From assembly GCA_964035795.1 (NCBI GenBank), contig OZ038321.1:9700294-9764293 (forward strand): DNA of 64,000 nt, given 5' to 3'. Each line of letters opens with the position of its first letter. The stretch's first letter is position 1. Shown here in pieces: positions 53,409 through 64,000 of the stretch. Made by a program: the position numbers and the translations under genes. This stretch comes from Pterobdella sp. o SKG-2022. Taxonomy: Eukaryota; Annelida; Clitellata; Hirudinida; Piscicolidae. The notes under the pieces were generated by a model that saw only the letters and a program-made list of their open reading frames with translations, ran no database searches and had not been told where the DNA came from.

Positions 53409-54186
53409 TTTTCGAAAGTAAACTGAAAAGTTTCTAATACTCAAAATCATTGCTCAATTGCTTTTAAAAAAATGTTACCAATTCTCTCTGAGTACAATAT
53501 TCTTTTTCAGCTCAAGAACTCGTTGATTGGGCATGAAAAAATAAATGAAAATCAAAAATTATTATGTTAATTTTTTTTAAATTAGCTATGTTTTGTGCAC
53601 ATAATTTTCAGTAACGTGACAATGGCAGGGCCACTCCTCTTGAAAATTACTTCCTTTAACGGGCGTATAATTCATTGGATTGTTGTGGCCTAGAATATGA
53701 AGTAAACGGCTGTTTCGCTTAAATAGCTATATCTAAAATTACATTAGTGTGACAAAGAAAAATTAAAGTTAGATGTGACTGAGATACAATGTGGTTTTAT
53801 AATTAATTTTATGTCTACGATGTAATGAAGTTCGCATTAACAATGCAAATAAATGCGTTTGAAGAATTCATAATTTTCTGTTGAATGTGTTAATATGAGA
53901 AAATAATTTGTGCTAATGGAGCTGAAATTTTCATTTATTATTTATTTCAACGTTTTTATCTTTTCAAGCAAAATAAATATCATCAAAAACATATTCATCT
54001 TAATTAGAAGGTAAAGCTAATTGATTTAAAGTTTCTGAAAGTATGAATTTAGAGCGAAACTCTCACATGGCATGTTTCGTGTATCTTTGTTGTTTCTATT
54101 GTGAAAAAATATTTATTAAATTATCTTAAAATTGATTAATATCAGTAAATAATGTTTGAAACAATAAAAGATTCTTTTCAAAGACA
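53409..54186. other. AT-rich sequence, nothing recognised
   Basis: No gene was recognised. A slightly GC-richer patch at 53610-53700 has no open frame. Confidence 0.4.
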
Positions 54187-54340
54187 TCATATATATTTTT
54201 CTAATATTTCTATCGGGTTGTTTAGATGCAGACTCTTAAATTTGCTTTGCAGTTGTGTTTCGAATTCTCGTTTGTGTGCACTCAAAGTTTGAAGATGTGG
54301 ACGTTTGTTGCATCTTACTACTCGTAAACATCGTATGTAT
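54187..54340 (-). repeat. Repeated coding-like module (copy 2), family unknown
   Basis: The minus strand encodes CLRVVRCNKRPHLQTLSAHK then REFETQLQSKFKSLHLNNPI and EILEKYI-stop. It matches the plus-strand sequence at 1690-1800. This copy has an uninterrupted frame through the whole module, unlike copy 1. It may be the 3' end of an unknown transposon ORF or a pseudogene fragment of a host protein. Confidence 0.5.
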
Positions 54341-54539
54341 TGTTTCAAAAAATATGCTAATATTACTTCATGTGCAAAACATGTATATATTCGAAAAAAT
54401 AAAAATTGGTAAAAAACAGAAAACAAGTGACAAATAAAACGAAAAAACTTCAATGAATAAAAAAATTGTTTGGAGTATAAACACATGAACGTGAGAACTT
54501 AATTTAAGCTTAACATGTTATATTGCATCCGTGGGAGCA

Positions 54540-55065
54540 TAGAGCTGCAACAACACTCTTCCAACGACTTGGTTTTGGAAGGTTTTTTCCAGCTCAGCCC
54601 ACGTCATTTCGGTGGCTTTGTCTTCGCTTAGATGCTTCTCCGCCAGGTCTGATTGAAACGGCCAACTTTTCTCTTTCTCTGTAGGTTCTAGTCCAGAGTC
54701 CGGTTGCAGGCTTGCGTAAGGTATGGCCTATCCATTTCTATTTCCGCTTCTTTATTTCCGTCTCCAGTGTGACTTGTTTCGTCTTGTTCCAAAGTTTTTC
54801 GTTGATGACAACTTCTGGCCATCTGATGTTCAAGATGTTTTTTAAGCATCGGTTGGTGAATGCCTAAAGCTTTTGGGTGCTAGTAGTTGTCACTTGCCAC
54901 GTCTTTGAGGCATAGAGTAAAAACAATTTCACGTTAGTGTTGAAAACCCTGATCTTGTTGCGGATTGAGAAAGCTTTTGATCTTCAGATTTGTCGAAGAG
55001 TGTTGAAAGCATATCTAACATTGTTGATGCCGCATTTTAGATGAACTCATTTCTGAGAGTGTTGT
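54540..55065 (-). pseudogene. LINE C-terminal region, minus strand
   Basis: Minus strand: NKIRVFNTNVKLFLLYASKT then WQVTTTSTQKL, NRCLKNILNIRWPEVVINEK, LWNKTKQVTLETEIKKRKWK, MGHTLRKP, and close to the end SVVAALCSHGCN. The pattern k.riFntnV...LLYasetW, NrCLr.IL.IrWp..isN..LW..t.q......I..RkwkW.GHtLRkp is the post-RT region of a common animal LINE group. RT and 5' parts are missing. It carries a few stops. Confidence 0.75.
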
Positions 55066-55124
55066 GAGAATTTATCAGGGATCTTCTAATGTCTAGTTTG
55101 ATGGAGATGGTAAATTTTTTAAAT

Positions 55125-55260
55125 GCATAACAAGAATGTTAAAGCGCAAGTACTGAGGTCTCGTGCAACAGCTGATCGTGAGATATGGTTCAAACAGAAG
55201 AATCTTTATAAGTGTCTATGTATGAAAAAAAAAGAGTTTTGGGATCTTAATCGACACATA
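55125..55260 (+). pseudogene. CR1/L2-like LINE linker scrap
   Basis: In mixed frames the plus strand reads CITRMLKRKY..RATADREI and WF.QKNLYKCL, matching ITRKLERKYLRSHSTTDRET and WFRQKNLYKCLCRKKSKEFW in the ORF2 at 22.0-25.0 kb. It ends abruptly. A second, separate copy of the same family begins at about 55290, at an earlier position in the ORF. Confidence 0.65.
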
Positions 55261-55289
55261 TATTCCACGCCATTATGGATTATATTTGC

Positions 55290-57325
55290 TTGAAAATTTC
55301 TAGTAGACAGGGTGGTTAGCTTGATGTTGTTGCCTCAAAAACCAGTTTAGTGATTGATTATAGTGAAACTAGCAACTTTTACCATAAACTTCTCATTTGA
55401 TCATGTAACTTAGTCAAACCTTTACTTAGCTACAAACAGCTGAATACTAGGGGTTGGAACTTTCTTGACACTAAACTTTTATGTCCAAAATTGCTGAATC
55501 TTCATTATCTACTAGTCCTACTGATGTTGGTGTAAAAACAGCAATTGAATTATATAATGCTACATTAACTTATTCTAGACAACCTCATTTTATTAAGGAC
55601 ATTAAGAATCAAACAAAGACCCTTTGAACCTTGGATTGACAAGAAATCTCGTAATTCAAAATGTCTCAAAAAGAAGTTTGAACGCAGGTATCTCAGGTCT
55701 CAATGTCAAAAGGAGCTAGCATCATGGGTTTTGCAGAAGTCACTTTTCAAAAAACTGTGTAACCAAAAGAGAAAACAGTTCTGGGACCCGAAACTTAGTA
55801 ACTCAAAAAACAAAGCTTCTATTATTTGGAGTTGCATAAATAAAATTTCTGGCAGAGGTAAAGGCAACCCTGTTTCTGGTATCGAAGTAGAAAATTTTCA
55901 AAAACATTTGACTGACAAAAAATTTTGGTCAGACAACAGGATTCCCCAGTTCTCTTTGCAACCCTGGTGTTAGTCTAAATAAGTTTGCTGAGGTTGATGA
56001 GGTTGAGGTCATATTGGCAATTGAGAAACTACCCAACAAACAATGCCTTTTGAAAAAGATTTCTAGGTTGATACCACCATTTTTGACAAATATGTTCAAC
56101 AATTCTTTTTCTGTAGGTTTTGTTCCAGATCCTCAAGTTGGCGCATATTTCTCCTTTGCTGAAAAAACCTAGTTTTGATACAAATGATGTATCATCCTAC
56201 AGGCCTATTTTAAATTTTTCTGTCTTAAATAAGTTGCTTGAGAGACTTGTACTGGCCAGAGTATCTAACTATCTCACTTTTTCCTAGCCTACAATTAGCT
56301 TATCGTCGTCACCACTCTACTGAAACTGCCATTTCAAAAATCTATTCAGACATTTTGAAAGCAGCGGACAACGGTGAGTTGTCTCTATTGGTTCTACTGG
56401 ATCTATCGTCAGCTTTTGATCTGGTGGAGCATTATAATTTACTGAGAAGGCTGGAAGAGTCTTTTGGCTTTGGAGCTATTGTGCTTAAGTGGTTCACTAG
56501 CTATCTAACTAACAGAACTTTTATTATCAGATGTTGTGAAAGTGAAACATGTATAGAGCACTCATCTGTTGGTGTTCCACAAGGTTCCGATCTTAGACCA
56601 TTGCTGTTCACTCTTTTCACTGGTGATTTGGAAAAATTAATCATGAAGCATAACTTCAGTTTCCACCAATTTGCAGATGACATTCAAATTTATGGCCATT
56701 ACAGATATGAAAAGTCCCTTGATCTGCAGGTAAGTTTTTGTCTAAGTGTATAGATGAAATTGCAGGCTGGATGGAAGCTAATCACTTGAAGTTGAATGTC
56801 TTAAAGACTGAAGCTATTTGGTTTTCCAATGGCAGAAGCATTCATAAAACCTCGAATCGTGCAGTGAGAATAGTGAAAGATAGCATTATTTCTTCCAAAA
56901 ATGTTAAGACTCTTGGTGTGTGGTTGGATAGGAACCTTTCTATGAAAACTCATATCAACATGATATTAAAAAGTGGTTTCATCTCCTTGAGGCAAATGAA
57001 ATCAATCAAGAATTTGTTGAGTCTTTGAAAACGTTGGCATCAGCTCTGGTATTGAGCCGTATTGACTATGGGAATATTATCTTTGCTGGGCTCTTTAAAT
57101 ACCAGAAAAACGGACTCTAATCCCTAGTCAACACAGTGGCCAGGCTCTTTACAGTCACCAGAAAATCACATTAGTCCTGTTTTGAGAAATCTGCACTGGC
57201 TTAAAATTGATGAAAAGATCGACTATAAGGTTCTGTTGCTGATGTTTAAATGTCTGCGCAATGAAGGTCTAGCCTACTTGTCAAAAGATTTTGAACCAAG
57301 CAACCCTAAGTAAAAATGCACACCC
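55290..57325 (+). pseudogene. CR1/L2-like LINE ORF2 (endonuclease end to thumb)
   Basis: Plus strand: GG..LDVVASKTSLVIDYSE and the SDH-equivalent (YHKLLI, altered), SRNSKCLKKKFERRYLRSQC, LQKSLFKKLCNQKRKQFWDP, NKASIIWSCINKISGRGKG, then RT: HHSTETAISKIYSDILKAAD, LLVLLDLSSAFDLVEHYN (motif A), GVPQGSDLRPLLFTLFTGDL, QFADDIQIYGH (FADD), LKLNVLKTEAIWFSNGR and KTLGVWLDRNLSMK. The thumb region runs to about 57300 (KVLLLMFKCLRNEGLAYLSK). The motif order follows the minus-strand ORF2 at 22.0-25.0 kb, making this a closely related but more broken copy, with a frame break near 56750 and a missing SYRPIS section. It has the catalytic aspartates. Confidence 0.82.
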
Positions 57326-57374
57326 TTTAAGAATTGATTAAAAAATGAAATCTTATTTTTATTTTATACTTCTA

Positions 57375-58865
57375 CAAGGCAATAAATACCTCACAGCTGG
57401 ATTATCGAATGCTTAAAAGTAGCTAGAACTGCACGAATGTCCAAAAGTTTCTAAAAAAATAGCATGAAACAATGGAAACTTTCAATGACATCAAATGGAA
57501 AAGAACTAGGAAACGTTGATGTCAAAAGAGGATTGTTCCAAGTCTAACACCATCACTATTTGTATTAAGTATGATACCACTTTCAGCAATTTCGAAAAGA
57601 ATGAACGCAGGCTATGAATGGGATAAAAAAGAGTGCAGAGTTAACCACTTAATGTTTATGGACGACGTGAAATTATATAGTAAAAATGAAAAGCAACTAG
57701 ACTCACTTGTGAACACGTGTCACATACTTAGTACTGACATTGGAATAAATTCGGATTTGAGAAGTGCGATGTATTGACATTGAAAAGAGAAAAAATTGTT
57801 GGATGCGAAGAAATAAAACTATGGAATGGGGAAATTTTAGTAGAGGTACAAGAAAAAAGATATAAATATTTGGGTATCACTGAGCTTGATAAAATGAAAG
57901 TGAAAGAAACAAAAGAAAAATTAATTAAAGTAAATAGTAAAAATATAATTATGGCAATAAATACATGGGTGGAAGCTATTTTCCGGTATAGTGCTGGTGT
58001 TTTGGATTTGAAAAATCAAAAGCTTGAAAGTGTAGATAAAAAAACAAGAAAGTTAAAGACACTTCACCGCGCGCTACACCCTAAAATTGATACAAACAGA
58101 CTATATTTAAAAAGACAAGAAGGAGGTAGAGGGTTAATGAGCTGAAGTTTTTGTATAAAAAGCGAAAACATAGTTTAAGATCATAAAAAATTCTAAAAAA
58201 AATTGATCAAAGCAATAAAGAATATAATAAATATTGAAGATATCAAAAAGAAAAATCAACAGTTTTCAACGTCAATTTATGGGAAAAAATTTGATATTGC
58301 TTATGAGTACATTAGGATGTCTCTAAAACGTTAAAAAAGGAAAAATGAATTCCAGCAATTAAATTCACAGAAAAATTAAAAAAAATGGTTTGAGAAAAAA
58401 TGCATGGCCAATTTTTAAGAGAAATGTCGACAAATGCAGACCATATAGTGACTTGGAAATGGCTAACAAGAGGAGATCTTAAGGCCCCAGCTGAAGCACT
58501 TTTATGTGCAGCGCAAAAAAGCCTTGAGGACAAATTATCTCAAATTCCATTTTGACAAGAGCAGCAACAGCCCTCTATGCAGAATGTGTAAGACTAGAGG
58601 TCAAACTGTTCAACATATAATTTTTGAATGTAAAAAACTGGCACAGAAAGAATAAAAAAGACGACACGATAATGTAGCAGAAAAACTCCATTGGAGTCTA
58701 TGCAGAAATAATTGCTTCAAATGTGGAAATAAATGGTATGAACATAAGCCAGAAAGCATAATGAAGAATGATTGTGTCAAGTTCTTTCTGAAATTGTTAA
58801 TGCAATACGAGTGGTGTATGAAAACACCTCCACTCTTGTGGTAACCCCTTAAGGCAAAACTGCCA
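57375..58865 (+). pseudogene. R2/R4/NeSL-like LINE: RT palm to CCHC motif
   Basis: Plus strand: VDVKRGLFQ (QGD region), LSMIPLSAISKRMNAGYEWD, RVNHLMFMDDVKLYSKNEKQ (intact FMDD), a break at 57775, LKREKIVGCEEIKLWNGEIL, RYKYLGI, IMAINTWVEAIFRYSAGVLD, LKTLHRALHPKIDTNRLYLK, RQEGGRGLM-stop. After decayed sequence, LCRMCKTRGQTVQHIIFECK gives the CCHC motif (C..C.......H....C), followed by WYEHKPESIMKND. The restriction-like endonuclease that should follow is missing: at about 58865 the sequence switches to another LINE. Two frames and several stops. Confidence 0.8.
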
Positions 58866-59565
58866 TTTTCCAGGTCGATACCGGCGTTTATCAAGGAGAT
58901 CCACTCGCCCCGTTTCTTTTCATCATTTGCTTTACTCTCAACACCTCAATTTTTTCTTCAGATGGATTGACTCTTAAAAGAAGAGGAAGTCGTAGAGTTC
59001 TTCCAGAAAAATTCCCTGAACATGCATTTGCCGACGATATCGCTTTGATGGAAGATACGATTAACAAAGCTGAGTCTTCTCCACAAAATCGAGACCACCA
59101 CTCAAAAAATAGGTTTCTTCTTCAATGCAAGCAAAACTAAAGCAATGCATTTCAATCCCTTTGTCATATTCATGCTATGAATGGTGACGAAATTGAAAAG
59201 ATTGATAATTTCTTTACTTGGGAGGTTACACCAACTCTTCTCGAAAGATCAGCACCCGAATCAAAAAATCATGGGGCACTCTCAACTCTTTAGAAAAAAT
59301 CTGGAACTCTCGCTTTACCAAAAAAACGAAAGATAGGATTTTTGAATTTACTGTTGAGTCCATACTGCTATACGGATGTGAATCCTGGGTAATGACCAAA
59401 GCTACAGTGAAGAAAGTTGATGGCACCTACACTCGCATGCTCTGAAGAGTCAAAAATATCTCCTGGAGGGACCGCCTTTCAAATGCTCAGCTATACGGCC
59501 AAATTCCATAAAAGATGCCCAATGGCTGAATGACTGGAGAAAAGAAAATCCGTAAATTAAAAGAA
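58866..59565 (+). pseudogene. LINE RT fragment (FADD) with post-RT region
   Basis: Plus strand: DTGVYQGDPLAPFLFIICFT (motif B), LNTSIFSSDGLTLKRRGSRR, EHAFADDIALMEDTINKAES (catalytic FADD intact), then after frame breaks GGYTNSSRKISTRIKKSWGT, LNSLEKIWNSRFTKKTKDRI, LLYGCESWVMTKATVKKVDG, TYTRML. The order is RT motif B, C, then IkkAWg.L.kL..iW.s......K.rlf...VesiLLYGceSWt.T. It lacks the 5' half of the RT and is fused directly to the restriction-endonuclease LINE on its left. Confidence 0.78.
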
Positions 59566-59569
59566 GAGA

Positions 59570-59815
59570 ATTTTGAGATTCATTCCAATGATTTACTAAA
59601 ATGGCTAATTAGAAAGCGCCCGGAAGAGATAGTTTTTGAGGATATTTGATTAAAAAACTAACTAGTTTCCATGAAAGTATTGCTCAACAGCTGAACAGTT
59701 TAATGAAAGGCGAAGAAATTATACCTGAATGGATGACATAAGGTCAAACAGTACTATGTCAAAAAGATCCGACAAAAGATAATACAATTGGAAACTATAG
59801 GTCTATTGGGAGAGT
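59570..59815 (+). pseudogene. R2/R4/NeSL-like RT start
   Basis: Plus strand, with stops: KAPGRD, YLIKKLTSFHESIAQQLNSL, EEIIPEWMT-stop-GQTVLCQKDP and NTIGNYRSIG. The pattern of KaPG.D..., siaqqLn.l..g...iPeWmt.g.TvLcqKDP..gn...nYRpI is the beginning of the RT in this LINE class. Only this section remains. Confidence 0.6.
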
Positions 59816-60118
59816 ATCGGTACGGGTTGCTCATTTATCTCCGGTGATTGTCCGAGAAGCTTTTGAAAGTGATCTTCCTAAATAGCAAGACGTTCATTTG
59901 TGCTGCTTGCTTTGATTCGACCACGTTTTGGGCCTTTTCTCGTCACTTCGTTCACTGTATCCCATACTAGTCTAGAATGGTGATTTATGTGCGCATCTTT
60001 GATTTCCTTTATTTTGCTTTCCACGTAATTTATTTTTTCTTCATCATAAGAATAGTCTAGATCTTTTTTAGCTTTTTCCACAAGTATGGTGTTTGTAAGA
60101 TTGTTTTTTTCTTTCTTG
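59805..60118 (-). pseudogene. LINE linker segment, inverted
   Basis: Minus strand: KAKKDLDYSYDEEKINYVES then KIKEIKDAHINHHSRLVWDT, VNEVTRKGPKRGRIKASSTN, ERLAI-stop and EDHFQKLLGQSPEINEQPV. The motif HINHhSRLaW.tVNEvTgRk.....kikA.s..eRl..W.eHFqkLLG is the endonuclease-RT linker. The RT centre with the same LINE style lies immediately to the right on the opposite strand (60120-60345). Confidence 0.72.
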
Positions 60119-60350
60119 CTTTACTCTCGAAAAAGCTAAAAGTAGGAGACATCCAGCACTATGTATAACAGAATTAGACTACGCAGATAATATTGCCTTA
60201 CTTTCAGACTCTGGATAAAGCTGAAAAACTGTTGCATAATGTAGAAATGGCAGCCAAACTAATAGGTCTTCACTTTAATGAGAAAAAAACACAATATATG
60301 ATATTTAATCAAAATCCTTCAAAACTCACCACAATGTGTGAAATTTATTG
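60119..60350 (+). pseudogene. LINE RT catalytic segment (YADN)
   Basis: Plus strand, with one frame change: RKAKSRRHPALCITELDYAD then NIALLSDSG, KAEKLLHNVEMAAKLIGLHF, NEKKTQYMIFNQNP. RRHPA..itelDYADDiaLlsd..eka..LL...E.aA..iGL.lN.kKTkym is the conserved motif C region; the second catalytic Asp is Asn here (YADN). Confidence 0.72.
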
Positions 60351-60359
60351 ATTCAGTGG

Positions 60360-60966
60360 TTAGTTGGTTTTTGTTTTTAATCATATTTTTTATTTGTTGA
60401 ATAATGTTTCCTTTTTCTTCATCTAACTCGTCATTGTAGTCATGATCACATATGAAATTATGTTTTTTTTTCATCGTTTCAGATATCAAATCTTTTTCAT
60501 CATGAATAACACTCTCTGCATGATGATGGTTTTCATGAAATTCTCCATTAGTTTTTATCTTTTCCTATTCTAACTCAGAGAACCATCTATTTTTCATGAT
60601 TGTTCTTTTCTAGTCACAGAGGCGTCGCTCAGAAAAATCAAAACAATTCTTTTTTTTATATTCTGCATGCAATCCTTTCCTATATCTTCTAATAGGCTGT
60701 CCATCGGTTCTACTTTTAAAAAAGCAGTCTATGACTTCTCTTTTCATCGAAACACTCCATTTTATTCTGTTTCTACCGCCCTCATTGTTCTCATTAGTGA
60801 AAGGATTTGCAGATACAGAAGGTTTAGATAGATTTTTGTTGCCAGTAGTAGCATAACGATCGATTTCTGCCTGGTAACCCGCAGAAGCTTTGCCGGGCGC
60901 GACAGACCTACCAATCAAGCTAGGTCTCTCGTTGACGCCGTTATCAGATTTTTTTATATTTTTCAT
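60360..60966 (-). pseudogene. R2/R4/NeSL-like LINE N-terminal domain, minus strand
   Basis: Minus strand from the ATG at 60966: MKNIKKSDNGVNERPSLIGR, VAPGKASAGYQAEIDRYATT, then NRIKWSVSMKREVIDCFFKS and RYRKGLHAEYKKKNCFDFSE then RRLCDQ, and after a stop near 60613 a charged stretch. W....k.EVi.Cff.s.......RyrkglHaeyk....f..sE.RLcDQ is comparable to WTREEYVEVIYCYYYALE...KLANQRSYIIRNKKLTDIE at 31.9 kb, so I read it as the presumed DNA-binding N-terminus of this LINE class. It keeps an ATG and a run of 118 codons. Confidence 0.6.
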
Positions 60967-60969
60967 TTT

Positions 60970-62330
60970 ATTAAAAGATGGTGTTTTTAACCAACACCGG
61001 TGTTTTTTTTTGAAACACCGCTTCAGAAAAGCTGCCTACCAAGGCTCAAGATTCTTTCCTACCCATGACCCTGATGAAACTCTTCCGGACGCCAACTCGG
61101 ATTTTGACTTTTAAAGTATTTATCTGAGAATGCATTTCGCGTTTTAACCGCCTAGCCCAAAGTTCGCAAAGTGCCAAATTTCGTTATTGGGTATATAACG
61201 CAACAGAAATCTTAGGCGAATAAAACTTGTGATTAATTTTTAACAAAATTTAAATTTTTAGAAGATTGTTTATATAGGTAAATAAATCTACGAATATAAT
61301 TTATAATAATTATATGAATTTAACTTTAAACGGATACATTTTCAAAACCATTATTTTTATTTTTCTTATTAATATTATTTTTGTTGATAAAAATTTGCGT
61401 AATTCTGAGATAAGCAAAAAGAAAATAGAAATTATACCAACAAATTAAAAACATATAAATAACTACAAATCAAAGTACCTTGGATGCTAATATTTTATAT
61501 ATTTTACAAATGTATTCAATGTTTGAATATATATTAATGATAAAATTAATGATATTAAAAAATAACATTTTATTTCTACGAAGAATACACTAAGAATTTA
61601 TTCCAAGATTGAATATTAAGAAATAATACTAATTATGAAATAAATGAATACAGTTATGTAAATGGGTTTTTAATATTATATAAAATAAAAATATGATTTC
61701 AAAAAATTCAGCAATAACAGAATAATCTTTAGATTTTGATCTATTCTTGGGTCACTATCTCTCAAACCCTTAACATCAGCACCTACTCACACAAAAAAAA
61801 CCTTTAAAAAATATGGAAAAATAAAGAAAATTAAAAAAAAGAAAAAAAATTAAAAGAAAAGTCCCTTTATCCAAATAAAAAAATCTCAAAATCTCTCACA
61901 ACTATCCAGGAAGAGCCAATAAAAAAACAGAGAAACCTTTGAATTTTCAAAATACTAAGATAATATTTTGTGAAAGTGCTGATTTTATGGAAATTATATT
62001 TTTTTCTTGTTGATAACTATATCACGATATCGTGATAGAGTTTGATTTCTGTTACTTGTCAATTTTCTCGCTATATTAAACATGACTTGCAGATATAAAA
62101 TGAATTGTTTGTAAATAACCAAAATTCATTTAGCTGCATTCTTATTTGGTTATTTGAAGTCATGAAACATGTGCTATAAAGTGGAAGCAAGGGCATGCTC
62201 CATCGAGCACTTTTTTTGCTCCAAAAATTTTTCCATGAATATACAAAATAAAGCAATAGCCCTCAGTCCCCAGCAGCTCTTGAATAGGCAGAGGGTTCTA
62301 AGAATCCCTTGGCTTACTTCTTTTTTTTCT
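60970..62330. other. Mostly AT-rich sequence, no gene recognised
   Basis: No coding sequence was recognised. A mixed-composition patch at 61020-61200 and an 18-bp palindrome at 62020-62037 (tatcacgatatcgtgata) are the only features noted. Confidence 0.4.
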
Positions 62331-62340
62331 TTTTGTACTT

Positions 62341-64000
62341 TTGGGAGGTCTTTTTCTTTTAATTAATATCGGATCATTAAATGGAAAGAGTATGGAGTTG
62401 TGTGAAGGCTTGTTGAGGAGGGAGGTTGGTATTTTCTGTATCCAAGAAGTGAGGTGGAGAGGTATGGGTTCAAAATTTTTAGGTAGCTCAGGTAGAAAGT
62501 TTAAATTATGGTGGTCTGGTAATGAAAATAATATAGGTGGTGTAGGAATATCAGTTAGAGAGGATTTATGTATGAATGCTGTGGAAATAAACAGGATATC
62601 AGATAGGGTAATGGTAGTGGTAATTATTTTTGGTAAAAAGGTAGTAAGGATTTTTTGCGCTTATGCCCCACAATGTGGAAGATCGATGAGTAAAAAAGAG
62701 AAATTTTATGAGGAGATGGCAAGAGGGTGTAAAGTGGAAAATGCAAATGAAGTTTTGATTTGTTTAGGAGACTTCAATGGACACATTGGCAAAAAGGTTG
62801 ATGGGTTTGAAGGTGTTCATGGAGGTTTCGGAATAGGCAAGAGAAACTTGGAGGGTAGATTGCTGTTAGAATTTTGTGTTGAAAAGGATTTGTGTGGGTA
62901 ATAGTTGGTTCAAGAAAAAGAATAGTAGGAATATAGTTTTTAATGGGGGGTGTAGTGGGACAGAGAATGACTTTGTATTGATGAAGAGAAGGCAGAGAAA
63001 GTTTCTGATGGATGTAAGAGTAATTGGAGGTGAGCTTCAGCATAAGCTTCTGAAGATAGTCTTAGACAGAAGGTGGTTTGAAAATGCCCAAAGTAGCTGT
63101 GCTAAAAAGGAATATTGCACAAAAGTGTGGAAACTTTTGAACGAAGATATCAAAACGAAATTTTCAGAAAAAATGGAGGTTTTGTATGAAAAATGTGATG
63201 AGCAAAATGCATGGTAAAAATATGTTTTCTGTTCTTAAAGCTGCTGAAGAGGTGTGTGGTACGAGTGAAACTTGGTGGTGGAACCAGGATGTGCAAAAAG
63301 CCATCTCAGAGAAAAGGAAAAGTTTTCCAAAGTGGAAGCAACTTCCATCGGCTGGAAATAAATCTTGCTATCTCTCTGACAAAAAGAAAGCCAAGAGAGC
63401 TGTTGCTGAGGCAATGAAGAATGAGGCGGTGAAAGAGATGGAGGAAATACGGAATGACAGAAATGTCGTATTCCGTAGAATGAGAATGATGAAAGAAGCA
63501 AACGATCTAGCAGGTAATAACTGCATTAAAGACGAAAATGGGAAAATTGTATTTGCCGAGGATGGTCGGAAGAGAGTGTGGAAGGAGCACATATAGGCCA
63601 TCATGAACGAGAAGAATCCATGGATGGAATGGTGAATGTAGAAGTGGTTGAAGGTCCCATCGAACCATTTGCTATGAACGAAGTGGAGAGAGCGCTAGGA
63701 ATCATGAGGAATGGCAAGGTCAGTGGTCCAACTGAAATTTTCAAGAAGCACCTAGCTGCTTCTCCACATGGTAAGCAAGTTATTTTGCAAATAGCAAATG
63801 AAATCCTCAATGGAAAGAATATGCCTCATGACTGGAGGATGAGTACAGTTGTTCCCATTTATATGAAGAAAGGTAGCGTTATGGACTGTGCGAGCTACCA
63901 AGGTGTAAAGCTTTTAGAGCATGGTATGAAAGTGGTGGAAAGGTTTCTGGGGAAGAGGTTAAGAAGGTTAGTGAAAGTTGAACGAATGCAATTTGGTTTT
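62341..64000 (+). pseudogene. APE-type LINE: endonuclease, linker and RT start, runs off the window
   Basis: Plus strand: NIGSLNGKSMELCEGLLRRE, VGIFCIQEVRWRGMGSK (catalytic Glu in QE.RW), GGVGISVREDLCMNAVEINR, VVRIFCAYAPQCGRS, LICLGDFNGHIGKKVDGFEG (GDFN), GFGIGKRNLEGRLLLEFCVE; frame change near 62890; NSWFKKKNSRNIVF, NDFVLMKRRQRKFLMDVRVI, then linker (KAISEKRKSFPKWKQLPSAG), and RT start MNEVERALGIMRNGKVSGPT, DWRMSTVVPIYMKKGSVMDC, SYQGVKLLEHGMKVVERFLG, MQFGF at the window edge. Frame shifts at 62890, 63200 and after 63596. Endonuclease motifs are well preserved, so this is a relatively young but disabled copy. RT palm and 3' end lie beyond the right edge. Confidence 0.85.

Noticed and set aside
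62020..62037. 18-bp perfect palindrome tatcacgatatcgtgata
   Set aside because: Could be chance in AT-rich DNA; no repeats or gene context to support a regulatory site.

Overview
The window is AT-rich DNA from a multicellular eukaryote, most likely an invertebrate animal. The evidence is a spliced metazoan-type ABC transporter gene with very long introns, very long (CA)n/(TA)n and (AAT)n microsatellites, and dense, decayed transposable elements of animal type. No bacterial operons, rRNA, tRNA, CRISPR or viral genome were seen. The species cannot be named from this sequence.

Only one host gene is convincing. It is the 5' part of an ABCG1/ABCG4-like half-transporter on the minus strand: exon 1 at 19439-19667, exon 2 at 8601-8718 and exon 3 at 3300-3489. 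The splice phases agree (1, 2, 0) and the three exons encode 179 residues, from the N-terminus through Walker A and the Q-loop region. The remaining exons lie beyond the left edge. Introns 1 and 2 (10,720 and 5,111 bp) are full of transposon remnants.

Nearly everything else is mobile-element debris. (1) Several families of APE-endonuclease LINEs, some ending in C2H2 zinc fingers: 2.3, 4.8-8.4, 11.6-13.5, 14.8-17.0, 25.6-28.2, 29.5-30.4, 36.3-36.9, 42.8-44.1, 54.5, 58.9-60.3 and 62.3-64 kb. (2) CR1/L2-like LINEs: a nearly intact copy at 21.9-25.0 kb, others at 7.1, 35.1, 39.5-42.8, 51-52 and 55-57 kb. (3) LINEs with a CCHC motif and a C-terminal restriction-like endonuclease (R2/R4/NeSL-like): 31.7-34.8, 34.9-35.1 (minus), 45.4-47.1, 50.9-51.1 (minus), 57.4-58.9, 59.6-59.8 and 60.4-61.0 (minus) kb. 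(4) Penelope-like element pieces, two with GIY-YIG endonuclease sequence: 1.9, 21.5, 25.3, 28.4-29.3 and 47.3-48.0 kb. (5) A piggyBac transposase relic at 37.9-38.85 kb beside a small TTAA-flanked inverted-repeat element. (6) A non-coding DNA transposon family with about 400-bp terminal inverted repeats, with one complete copy (9.12-11.04 kb) and two partial copies (30.56 and 48.3 kb).

Simple-sequence DNA includes a 645-bp (CA)n(TA)n tract at 13.53-14.17 kb and a G-poor minisatellite at 52.49-52.87 kb. A 200-base assembly gap lies at 6850-7049. I see no co-operating gene system. The interest lies in how the elements are nested, fused and inverted, and in a few unassigned coding-like pieces (20.75, 37.25 kb, and a module shared by 1.7 and 54.2 kb). 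Family calls come from reading translated motifs, not from database searches, and element boundaries are approximate unless a repeat end is visible.
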